Shown here: positions 55,532-63,227 of the stretch, one piece after another
How positions within the stretch are numbered: the first letter of the stretch is position 1
Layout: each line of letters starts with the position of its first letter
Source of the DNA: JAGWRA01 sp035534615
Lineage (GTDB): Bacteria; Acidobacteriota; Vicinamibacteria; Vicinamibacterales; CAVVIG01
Direction of reading: 5' to 3'
Assembly (NCBI GenBank): GCA_035534615.1
Contig: DATLRO010000068.1
Coordinates: 1 to 64,000, forward strand
DNA length: 64,000 nt
The notes under the pieces: model-generated
What the model was told of the DNA's origin: nothing
The model's database searches: none
What the model saw: only the letters and a program-made list of their open reading frames with translations
Program-made: the position numbers and the translations under genes

Positions 55532-56701
55532 ATGAAACGGATTGCGATTCTCGGGTCCACCGGATCCATCGGGCGCAGCGCGCTGTCGGTCGTCGAGCAG
55601 CAGGCGGACCGGCTGCAGGTGGTCGGCCTCGCCGGCGGGGCGAACGCCGGGCTCCTGGCGGCGCAGATCGAACGGTTCCGCCCGGCGGCGGCGGCCATGG
55701 CGACGCCGGGCGCCGTCGACGCGCTGCGGCAGCTGGCGCCGGCCGGGCTGCCGTCCGACATCGGCGTCGGGCGGGAAGGGCTGGTCGCGGTGGCCACGCA
55801 TCCCGGTGTGGACATCGTGCTGTGCGCGTCGGCCGGGACCGACGGCCTGGAGGCGGTGCTGGCGGCGATCGAGGCGGGCAAGACGATCGCCCTGGCCAAC
55901 AAGGAAGTGCTCGTGATGGCGGGCGCGATCGTCACGGCCGCGGCCGCGCGGCGCGGCGTGCGCCTGCTGCCGGTCGACAGCGAGCACAACGCCATTCACC
56001 AGTGCCTGCACGGCCGGGCGCCCGCCGAGGTGCGCCGGCTGGTGCTCACGGCGTCGGGCGGGCCGTTCCGCGGGCGGGCGGCGGCCGAGCTGCGGCGCGT
56101 CACCCCCGAGGACGCGCTCAGGCACCCGACGTGGCGCATGGGCCGGAAGATCACCATCGATTCGGCGACCCTGATGAACAAGGGGCTGGAGGTGATCGAG
56201 GCGCGCTGGCTGTTCGACATGCCGGCCGACCGGATCGACGTCGTCGTGCATCCGCAGTCGGTCGTGCATTCCATGGTGGAGTACGTGGACGGATCGGTCA
56301 TCGCGCAGCTGGGCGTCACCGACATGCGGCTGCCGATCCAGTACGCGTTCTCGTATCCGGAGCGCTGGTCGGCGCCCGTGCCCCGGCTCGATCTCGTGCG
56401 GTGCGGCCGGCTGGAGTTCGACGAGCCCGACCGGGAGAACTTCCCGTGCCTGGGCCTGGCGTATCGCGCGCTGCAGGGGGACGCCGGCCTGCCCGTCGTG
56501 CTCAATGCCGCCAACGAAGTCGCCGTCGCGTCGTTCCTCGAGGGGCAGATCCCGTTCATGGCGATTGCCGAGCTGATCGCCGAGGCGATCGACGCCTACC
56601 GACCCCGGCCGGTGCAGACGCTCGCGGAAGTCCGCGGGGTGGACGCCTGGGCGCGGGCCCATTCCCAGGAGCTGGTCCGGCGCCTGGAACTGAAGCGATG
56701 A
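55532..56701 (+). CDS. dxr: 1-deoxy-D-xylulose 5-phosphate reductoisomerase
   Basis: 389 aa second enzyme of the MEP isoprenoid pathway. NADPH motif GSTGSIG at 8-14, 'ALANKEVLVMAG', metal/substrate site 'LLPVDSEHNAIHQCL', 'ASGGPFRG', 'WRMGRKITIDSATLMNKGLE' and 'NAANEVAVASFL'. Its product pathway feeds UppS, encoded two genes upstream. Confidence 0.97.
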   Translation: MKRIAILGSTGSIGRSALSVVEQQADRLQVVGLAGGANAGLLAAQIERFRPAAAAMATPGAVDALRQLAPAGLPSDIGVGREGLVAVATHPGVDIVLCASAGTDGLEAVLAAIEAGKTIALANKEVLVMAGAIVTAAAARRGVRLLPVDSEHNAIHQCLHGRAPAEVRRLVLTASGGPFRGRAAAELRRVTPEDALRHPTWRMGRKITIDSATLMNKGLEVIEARWLFDMPADRIDVVVHPQSVVHSMVEYVDGSVIAQLGVTDMRLPIQYAFSYPERWSAPVPRLDLVRCGRLEFDEPDRENFPCLGLAYRALQGDAGLPVVLNAANEVAVASFLEGQIPFMAIAELIAEAIDAYRPRPVQTLAEVRGVDAWARAHSQELVRRLELKR

Positions 56702-56711
56702 GGTTGTTCCG

Positions 56712-58028
56712 GTGATTACTCTGCTCGCCTTCGCGTTCGTCATCGGTGTGCTGGTGTTCGTGCACGAGTTCGGCCACTTCCTGATGGCCCGCCGCGTCGG
56801 CGTCCGCGTGGTCACCTTTTCGCTGGGCTTCGGACCCAAGCTGCTGAAGACCACGCGCGGCGACACGGAGTACTGCATCAGCGCCATTCCGCTCGGCGGC
56901 TACGTCAAGATGGCGGGCGACAACCCGGAGGAGGAGCGGAGCGGGGCGCCCGACGAGTTCCTGTCCAAGACGAAGTGGCAGCGGTTCCAGGTGCTCGTGA
57001 TGGGCCCCGCCATGAACATCCTGCTGGCGGTCGTCCTCCTGGCCATCGTCCTGATGAACGGGGCGACCGTGCCGGCGTACCAGGACCAGCCGCCGGTGGT
57101 CGGGACGGTCGCGGCCGGCTCCCCGGCGGCGACCGTCGGGATCCAGCCCGGCGATCGGATCCTGTCGGTCGACGGCAACCGGGTGGACACGTGGGATGCG
57201 TTCTACACGGCCGTCGGCACGCATGCGAACCGTGCGATCCCGATCGTCGTGCTGCGGCACGGCCAGCCGATCTCCCTGCAGATCACGCCGCAGGGACGGA
57301 CCGAGTTCGAGATCGGCGAGATCGGCGTCCTGCCGGACGTGCATCCGTTCATCCAGTCGGTGCTCCCCGGCGATCCCGCCGCACGGGCCGGCCTGCAGCC
57401 GGGCGACGTCGTGATCGCCGTCGACGGCAAGACGATTACGTTCGCGCAGCAGCTGTCGGCCGCCATCTCGCCGCACGCCGGCGAGCCGGTCACGCTGACC
57501 GTCGACCGGCACGGCGCCCGCCGGGACGTCCAGGTGACGCCGAAGCCGCAGGGGAAGGTCGGTCTGATCGGCGTGACGATCGGCGACGCGGTGAAGACGT
57601 TCAAACCCGGACCGCTCCAGGCCATCGGCCTGAGCTTCGAGAAGAACTACCAGTACTCGATCCTGATCGGCCAGACGGTGTGGGGGCTGATCACCCGCCA
57701 GATCTCGGCGAAGCAGCTGATGGGGCCGGTGGCGATTGCCCAGCTGTCGGGTGAATCCGCGCGCGCCGGCTGGATTGCGCTCTTCAGCCTGATGGCCTCC
57801 ATCAGCCTCAACCTCGGCCTGCTCAACCTGCTGCCGATCCCCGTGCTCGACGGCGGGCACATCTTCGTCATGCTGCTCGAGGGGATCGCCCGCCGCGATT
57901 TCAGCGTCCGGGTCAAGGAGAAGATCTTCCTCGCGGGCTTCGCCTTCCTGATGATGCTGATGGTCACCGTCATCTACAACGACCTGACCCGCATCCCCTG
58001 GATCGACCGCTTCCTGCCGTGGAAGTGA
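56712..58028 (+). CDS. rseP: RIP zinc metalloprotease RseP
   Basis: 438 aa site-2 protease of the inner membrane, cutting anti-sigma factors and signal-peptide remnants. HEFGH at 18-22 in the first helix, two PDZ domains (about 120-200 and 205-280; 'SPAATVGIQPGDRILSVDG', 'AARAGLQPGDVVIAVDG'), and the third-helix 'NLLPIPVLDGGHIF'. GTG start, 11 bp after dxr. The uppS-cdsA-dxr-rseP order is conserved in many bacteria. Confidence 0.96.
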   Translation: MITLLAFAFVIGVLVFVHEFGHFLMARRVGVRVVTFSLGFGPKLLKTTRGDTEYCISAIPLGGYVKMAGDNPEEERSGAPDEFLSKTKWQRFQVLVMGPAMNILLAVVLLAIVLMNGATVPAYQDQPPVVGTVAAGSPAATVGIQPGDRILSVDGNRVDTWDAFYTAVGTHANRAIPIVVLRHGQPISLQITPQGRTEFEIGEIGVLPDVHPFIQSVLPGDPAARAGLQPGDVVIAVDGKTITFAQQLSAAISPHAGEPVTLTVDRHGARRDVQVTPKPQGKVGLIGVTIGDAVKTFKPGPLQAIGLSFEKNYQYSILIGQTVWGLITRQISAKQLMGPVAIAQLSGESARAGWIALFSLMASISLNLGLLNLLPIPVLDGGHIFVMLLEGIARRDFSVRVKEKIFLAGFAFLMMLMVTVIYNDLTRIPWIDRFLPWK

Positions 58029-58094
58029 GGCGGGCCGCCGGGTCGCGCCCATCCGGAACGGGCAGGCGGGCGCCCGGGGCGCGCCCCGCGGGGG

Positions 58095-58100
58095 TATGAT
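58095..58100 (+). promoter_or_regulatory. -10 box upstream of the secreted glycine-zipper protein
   Basis: TATGAT, 48 nt before the ATG at 58149; the ribosome site AGAGG follows at proper distance. No convincing -35 hexamer. Confidence 0.4.
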
Positions 58101-58148
58101 GGGAAAGCGGCGTCAGTCCTCATCCTGACCATATCGACAGAGGTTTCC

Positions 58149-59078
58149 ATGCGACGACTGCATTTCGCCTTCGGACTTGCCGTGGTGCTGGGGCTCGGCG
58201 TGGCCGCGCCGCGGGCGATGGCGCGCAGCGGGGCGCAGGCCGGTGTCGCGGCGGTGAGCCGCGCCGACATCCAGAGACTTCAGGACAAGGTCGTCGAGAT
58301 CCGGCACGAGATCGTCAAGGTGCGCGGGACCGACGCCGTCACGGCCGATCAGCTGCTGACGCGCCTCGATCATCTGCACGACGACGTGATCTACCTGCAG
58401 GTCAAATTGCGCAAGGAAGGGCGGGTCACGCACCAGGAATACGGCGATCTGAACGGCCGTCTCGAGGACCTGCGCGCCGCGGTGCTCGCGGCCGGGCACC
58501 CCGCGCCGCCGCCCGCCGCGGCCCCGGCGCCCGCCCCCGCCGCCGAGGCGCCGTCATCGGTCTCCCGGCAGGTCTTCCGTGAGGTGCCGGTCGGCACCGA
58601 GCTCGATGCGCGGCTGGAAACGACGCTCAGTTCCGGCACGGCGGAGGTCGAAGACAAGGTCGAAGCGACGACCGAGGTCGATCTCAGCGGGAACGGCCGC
58701 GTGCTGATCCCGGCCGGCTCCGTCATGCGGGGCGTCGTGTCGGCGGTCACCAAGGCGACCCGGCTGGATCGCAAGGGGCAGCTCACGCTCAGCTTCGACC
58801 GGATCACGATCAACGGCGTGACCTACGAGATGCACGGCGTCGTGACGAAGGCGAGCGACGGGTTGAAGGGGGAGGCCGGCAAGATCGGGACCGGCGCCGG
58901 CGTCGGCGCCATCATCGGCGGCCTGCTCGGCGGCTTCAAGGGGGTGCTCGCCGGCGTGCTGATCGGCGGCGGCGGCATGGTGGCCGCCACGCCGGGCAAG
59001 GACGTCGAGCTGCCGGCCGGCACGATCCTCCGCGTGCGCATCGACTCGCCGCTGACGGTGGTGCCGCAGAAGAACTGA
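58149..59078 (+). CDS. Secreted protein with coiled coil, beta-domain and glycine zipper
   Basis: 309 aa, not recognised. Signal peptide about 1-25 ('LAVVLGLGVAAPRAMA'), an alpha-helical segment (about 35-110), a Pro/Ala linker (about 118-135), a beta-rich stretch with 'VPVGTELDARLETTLSSGTA', 'VLIPAGSVMRGVVSAVTKA' and 'LTLSFDRITINGVTYEMHG', and a glycine-zipper segment ('IGTGAGVGAIIGGLLGGFKG'). The IPAG...L.l.f..i..nG pattern resembles the VirB10/TrbI-like beta-barrel module, but no secretion genes are nearby. An envelope-associated role is likely; nothing more specific can be said. Confidence 0.72.
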   Translation: MRRLHFAFGLAVVLGLGVAAPRAMARSGAQAGVAAVSRADIQRLQDKVVEIRHEIVKVRGTDAVTADQLLTRLDHLHDDVIYLQVKLRKEGRVTHQEYGDLNGRLEDLRAAVLAAGHPAPPPAAAPAPAPAAEAPSSVSRQVFREVPVGTELDARLETTLSSGTAEVEDKVEATTEVDLSGNGRVLIPAGSVMRGVVSAVTKATRLDRKGQLTLSFDRITINGVTYEMHGVVTKASDGLKGEAGKIGTGAGVGAIIGGLLGGFKGVLAGVLIGGGGMVAATPGKDVELPAGTILRVRIDSPLTVVPQKN

Positions 59079-59110
59079 CGCGGATGACGCGAGCAGCGAA
59101 AATCCGCCGC

Positions 59111-60409
59111 TCACGTCCTCAGGCTCTCTCGCATCGCGTCCCGTGCCGCCGCGACGGTCAGGTCGATGTCCTTGACCGTGTGCGCGGCCGACAGGAACCA
59201 GGCTTCGAACTGTGACGGCGGCGGATAGACGCCGCGGGCCAGCATGCCCTGGAAGAACCGGCCGTAGGCGGCGGCGTCGGCGGTGAGCGCCGAGCGATAG
59301 TCGCGCACCGGGCGGTCGGTGAAGAACGGCGTCAGGACCGAGCCGAAGGCGTTCACCTGCAAGGCGACGCCCGCCCCGCGCGCGGCCTCCGCCAGGCCGC
59401 CGGCGAGGCGCTCGCCGAGGCGGGCGAGGTGGCGGTAGAGCGCCGGCTTCAGCTGATTCAGGCTCCAGAGCCCCGCGGTCATCGCCAGCGGATTCCCCGA
59501 CAGCGTGCCGGCCTGATAGACCGGTCCGGACGGCGCCACCTGCGCCATCAGATCGGCGCGGCCCCCGTAGGCGCCGACCGGAAGCCCGCCGCCGATGATC
59601 TTGCCCAGGCAGGTCAGGTCGGGCTTCACCCCCGCAATCCGCTGCGCGCCGCCGGCGGACGCGCGGAACCCGGAAATCACTTCGTCGAAGATGAGCAGCA
59701 GGCCGTGCGCGTCGCACAGCTGCCGCAGGCCGGCCAGGAAGCCGGCCGCCGGCGGCACGACCCCCATGTTGCCGGCGATCGGCTCGACGATGATCGCGGC
59801 AATCGTGCCCCGGTGCCGCTCGCAGAGCGCGCGGCACCCGTCGAGATCGTTGTAGTCGGCCAGCAGCGTGTCGCCGATCGCGCCGGCCGGCACCCCCGGG
59901 CTGGTCGGGACGCCGAGCGTCGTCGCCCCCGACCCGGCCTGGACGAGGAACGGATCGCCGTGGCCGTGGTAGCAGCCGGCGAACTTGACGATGCGGTCGC
60001 GGCCGGTGGCCGCGCGGGCGAGCCGGACCGCGCTCATCGCCGCCTCGGTGCCGGAATTCACGAAGCGGACCCGCTCGATCGACGGCATCAGCCTGCGGAC
60101 CTGCTCGCCGAGCTCCACCTCGAGCGCCGTCGGCGCGCCGTAGCTCGTGCCGCGCCGCACGGCGGCCGTCAGCGCGCGCACCAGCCCTTTCGGCGCGTGG
60201 CCGTGGATGAGCGGCCCCCACGACATGACGTAGTCGACGTAGCGGTTGCCGTCGACGTCCGTGAGGCGGGCGCCCGAGGCGCTGGCGATGAACAGCGGCG
60301 TGCCGCCGACCGCCGTGAAGGCCCGGACCGGGCTGTCGACGCCGCCCGGCAGAATCTTCCGGGCGCGGGTGAAGAGCTTCGCAGACTGACGCGTGCGCAG
60401 ACGAGGCAT
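59111..60409 (-). CDS. hemL: Glutamate-1-semialdehyde 2,1-aminomutase
   Basis: 432 aa PLP enzyme forming 5-aminolevulinate in the C5 haem pathway. 'LPGGVDSPVRAF', 'YVDYVMSWGPLIHGHAP', 'VRFVNSGTEAAMSAVRLARA', 'KFAGCYHGHGDPFLV', 'LLIFDEVISGFR' and the PLP-Lys block 'LTCLGKIIGGGLPVGAYGG'. The ATG at 60409 gives the normal N-terminus; a longer upstream frame is encoded by repeat DNA. A -10-like box lies 6 nt before the ATG. Confidence 0.96.
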   Translation of the reverse strand: MPRLRTRQSAKLFTRARKILPGGVDSPVRAFTAVGGTPLFIASASGARLTDVDGNRYVDYVMSWGPLIHGHAPKGLVRALTAAVRRGTSYGAPTALEVELGEQVRRLMPSIERVRFVNSGTEAAMSAVRLARAATGRDRIVKFAGCYHGHGDPFLVQAGSGATTLGVPTSPGVPAGAIGDTLLADYNDLDGCRALCERHRGTIAAIIVEPIAGNMGVVPPAAGFLAGLRQLCDAHGLLLIFDEVISGFRASAGGAQRIAGVKPDLTCLGKIIGGGLPVGAYGGRADLMAQVAPSGPVYQAGTLSGNPLAMTAGLWSLNQLKPALYRHLARLGERLAGGLAEAARGAGVALQVNAFGSVLTPFFTDRPVRDYRSALTADAAAYGRFFQGMLARGVYPPPSQFEAWFLSAAHTVKDIDLTVAAARDAMRESLRT

Positions 60410-60415
60410 GGGGAA

Positions 60416-60421
60416 ACGATA
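60416..60421 (-). promoter_or_regulatory. -10-like box 6 nt before hemL ATG (leaderless candidate)
   Basis: Minus strand TATCGT-TTCCCC-ATG, close to the pyrK layout TATACT-TTCCCG-ATG. The -10 is weaker than in the other three cases. Confidence 0.35.
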
Positions 60422-60429
60422 ACACGGTC

Positions 60430-60621
60430 GTCGGTCTACGGCCTTCGGTCTACGGTCCAATCCGTCTCCAGTCGTCAGTCTGCGGTCAACGGTCCAATCC
60501 GTCTCCAGTCTCCGGTCTCCGGTCCTGGAACGGATCTGACGCAACGCATGGAGGAGAAGCTGGCCCTCGAACGAGCACCAGCCTCAGGACCGTAGACGGG
60601 AGACCGGAGACGGGAGACCGG
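60430..60621. repeat. Heptamer-based repeat array between hemL and hemB
   Basis: Degenerate 7-nt units (GGTCTAC, GGTCTCC, CCAGTCT and variants) run from about 60430 to 60532. One 22-nt segment is repeated exactly (60452-60473 and 60489-60510). Units in inverse orientation (GGAGACC/GTAGACG type) follow at 60588-60621, so the region can form a large hairpin. It fills the 215-bp gap; no gene is seen in it. Confidence 0.8.
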
Positions 60622-60624
60622 GGA

Positions 60625-61617
60625 TCATCGAAGCCCCCGCGCGGCCTCTCTCGCGTAGTAGGTGATGATCATGTCGGCGCCGGCGCGATGGATCGCGGTG
60701 AGCGTCTCCATCATGGCGCGCGGCTCGTCGATCCAGCCGTTGCGGGCGGCCGCCTTCAGCATGCTGTATTCGCCGCTCACGTGGTACGCCGCGGTCGGGT
60801 AGCCGAACTCCGCCTTCACGCGCGTGATGACGTCGAGGTAGGTGACGGCCGGCTTCACCATGACGATGTCGGCCCCTTCCTCGATGTCCTGTTCGACCTC
60901 GCGGAGCGCTTCCTCCGCGTTCGCCGGATCCATCTGGTGCGTCCGCCGGTCGCCGAATTTCGGCGCCGAGCCGGCCGCGTCGCGGAACGGCCCGTAGAAG
61001 GCCGACCAGTACTTCGCCGCGTACGACATGATCGCCACGCGCGTGAAGCCGCGCGCGTCGAGCGCCTCGCGGATGGCGCCCACCCGGCCGTCCATCATGT
61101 CGGACGGCGCCACGACGTCCGCCCCGGCCTCGGCGTGCGAGACCGCCGCACGGACGAGCTGGGCCACGGTCGGATCGTTCACGATCTCGCCGTGCTCGAC
61201 GATGCCGCAGTGGCCGTGCGACGTGTACTCGCACAGGCAGACGTCGGTCATCACGACCGTCTCCGGCGACGCCCGCTTGATGGCCCGGACCGCCGCCTGC
61301 ACGGGGGCCCCGGCCGCGTAGGCGGCCGATCCGATCTCGTCCTTCTCGTCGGGGATGCCGAAGAGGATCACCGCCGGCACGCCGTCGGCCCGCGCCGCCT
61401 CCGCTTCGCGGACGGCTTCGTCGACCGACAGCTGGAACACGCCCGGCATCGACGGCACTTCCCGCCGCACCCCTTCGCCCTCGCAGACGAACAGCGGGTA
61501 GATGAACATCTCCGGTGACAGCCGCGTCTCGCGCACGAGCGCCCGCAGCCCGGCCGACTGCCGGAGCCGGCGGTGGCGGCGGGAAAGCTGGAGGCTGGTG
61601 CGAATATCGATCGCCAT
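60625..61617 (-). CDS. hemB: Porphobilinogen synthase (delta-aminolevulinate dehydratase)
   Basis: 330 aa enzyme condensing two 5-aminolevulinates. Active-site Lys residues in 'SYAAKYWSAFYGPFRDA' and 'IVMVKPAVTYLDVI'; the zinc site 'DVCLCEYTSHGHCGI' has all three Cys, so it is the zinc-dependent type. 'PLFVCEGEG' and 'YHVSGEYSML' are conserved. The ATG at 61617 has AAGGGTG upstream. Confidence 0.97.
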   Translation of the reverse strand: MAIDIRTSLQLSRRHRRLRQSAGLRALVRETRLSPEMFIYPLFVCEGEGVRREVPSMPGVFQLSVDEAVREAEAARADGVPAVILFGIPDEKDEIGSAAYAAGAPVQAAVRAIKRASPETVVMTDVCLCEYTSHGHCGIVEHGEIVNDPTVAQLVRAAVSHAEAGADVVAPSDMMDGRVGAIREALDARGFTRVAIMSYAAKYWSAFYGPFRDAAGSAPKFGDRRTHQMDPANAEEALREVEQDIEEGADIVMVKPAVTYLDVITRVKAEFGYPTAAYHVSGEYSMLKAAARNGWIDEPRAMMETLTAIHRAGADMIITYYAREAARGLR

Positions 61618-61643
61618 GAAACACCCTTGTTCCCTGTGAGTCT

Positions 61644-61688
61644 GCGAACGCCCGAACGCCCGAGCGCCGAGCCCTGAGTCCCGAGTCC
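61644..61688. repeat. Short GC-rich tandem repeats between hemB and cobA-hemD
   Basis: Tandem CGAACGCC/CGAGCGCC octamers followed by CTGAGTC/CCGAGTC heptamers, filling most of the 71-bp gap. Similar GAGCGCC octamers precede truA at about 52862-52890. Confidence 0.6.
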
Positions 61689-63227
61689 CTACGTTCTCAC
61701 CCCCGCATAATGCGCGACGATGGCGTCCACCAGATCCGGCACGGTGTAGCGGGCCGGCATGATGTCGGTCCGGATGCCGTACTCGGCCGCGGCGTCGGCG
61801 GTCACCGGGCCGATCGCCGCCACCAGCGTCGTCTGCAGCAGGTCGGCCACCTGCTCGGCGCCGATCTGCCGCACGAAGCTCCGGACGGTCGACGCGCTGG
61901 TGAACGTGACGACGTCGATCCGCCGGTCCAGCAGCATCCGGTAGAGATCCGGCTGGCCCTCGGCGTCCGGCTCGACCGGCAGCGTGCGGTAGGCCTTGAC
62001 CTCGGTGACGTCCGCGCCGAGCCGGCGCAGCTCCTCGGCCAGCAGTTCGCGCGCGATGTCGGCGCGCGGGAGCAGAATCCGGCGCCCCGTGAGATCGCCG
62101 GTGGCGGCCAGCGCCTCGACGACCGCCTCGGCGCGGTACTCGGCCGGCGTCAGGTCGACCTTGAGGCCGAGCTGCGCGATCCGCGCGGCCGTCGCCGGTC
62201 CGATGGCGCACAGCCGTACGCCCTTCAGATCGCGCAGGTCGCCCGGTCCGGCCAGCAGGCGCTCGAAGAACCGCGCCACGCCGTTCGCGCTCGTGAACAC
62301 GATCCAGTCGAACCCGCCGGCGCGGCGGCACGCCTCGTCCAGCGGCGCCTCGTCGTCCGGAGGGACGATCCGGATGAGCGGGGCCTCGATGGTGTCCGCG
62401 CCGAAATCCTCCAGCAGTTCGACCAGCTCGCCCGCCTGCTCGCGCGGCCGCGTCACGGCGATGCGGCGCCCGAAGAGCGGGCGGGCGTCGAACCAGCGGA
62501 GATGGTCCCGCAGGCCGACCACGCGGCCGACCACGAGCAGCGCCGGCCGGCGCTGGCCCGGCTGCGCGGCCGCGGCCGCGATGTCGGCGAGCGAGCCCTG
62601 GATCGTCTGCTGGCCCGCGAGGGTGCCGCTGTAGATGAGCGCGGCCGTTTCGTCCGGCGGCCGGCCGTGGGCGAGGAGCGCCTCGGCGATGCCCGGCAGC
62701 TGGTGCGCGCCCGCGTAGCAGGCGAGCGTGCCGTCCAGGCGGGCGAGGCTGTGCCAGTCGACCTCCGGCAGCGTCCGGCCTTCGCCTTCGTGTCCGCGAA
62801 TCAGGGTGACCGTGTCCCCGCCGCCGGGGTGGCTCAGCGGAATGCCGGCATAGGCGGCCGCGCCCACGTCGGCAGGCACGCCGGGAATCACCTCGAAGCG
62901 GACGCCCTGTTCGTGCAGGAACAGCGCCTCCTCGCCGGTCGTCCCGAAAACGAACGGATCGCCCCACTTGAGGCGCGCCACCCGCCGGCCCTCGCCCGCC
63001 TTTTCCAGCAGGAGGTAGCAGATCGCTTCCTGATCGAGCGGCTGCGGCGCCGTCAGGCCGACGTCGATCAGCTCGGCGTCCGCGCGCGCTTCGCGCAGCA
63101 GCTTTGGATGGACGAGGTGATCGTGCAGCACGACGTCGGCGGTCCGGAGGACGCGCAGGCCGCGTGCGGTGATGAGGTCCGGTGCGCCCGGGCCGGCGCC
63201 GATCAGAAATACCTGGGCGCCGCTCAC
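61689..63227 (-). CDS. Uroporphyrinogen-III C-methyltransferase / uroporphyrinogen-III synthase fusion
   Basis: 512 aa bifunctional tetrapyrrole enzyme. Residues about 4-245 are the SAM-dependent methyltransferase (CobA/SUMT): 'VFLIGAGPGAPDLITARG', 'LIDVGLTAPQPLDQEA', 'RLKWGDPFVFGTTGEEALFL', 'EVIPGVPADVGAAAYAGIPL'. Residues about 258-505 are uroporphyrinogen-III synthase (HemD): 'RRIAVTRPREQAGELVELLE', 'DWIVFTSANGVARFF', 'VDVVTFTSASTVRSFV'. The fusion serves both haem and sirohaem/cobalamin branches. Overlaps the hemC stop by 4 nt. Confidence 0.95.
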   Translation of the reverse strand: MSGAQVFLIGAGPGAPDLITARGLRVLRTADVVLHDHLVHPKLLREARADAELIDVGLTAPQPLDQEAICYLLLEKAGEGRRVARLKWGDPFVFGTTGEEALFLHEQGVRFEVIPGVPADVGAAAYAGIPLSHPGGGDTVTLIRGHEGEGRTLPEVDWHSLARLDGTLACYAGAHQLPGIAEALLAHGRPPDETAALIYSGTLAGQQTIQGSLADIAAAAAQPGQRRPALLVVGRVVGLRDHLRWFDARPLFGRRIAVTRPREQAGELVELLEDFGADTIEAPLIRIVPPDDEAPLDEACRRAGGFDWIVFTSANGVARFFERLLAGPGDLRDLKGVRLCAIGPATAARIAQLGLKVDLTPAEYRAEAVVEALAATGDLTGRRILLPRADIARELLAEELRRLGADVTEVKAYRTLPVEPDAEGQPDLYRMLLDRRIDVVTFTSASTVRSFVRQIGAEQVADLLQTTLVAAIGPVTADAAAEYGIRTDIMPARYTVPDLVDAIVAHYAGVRT

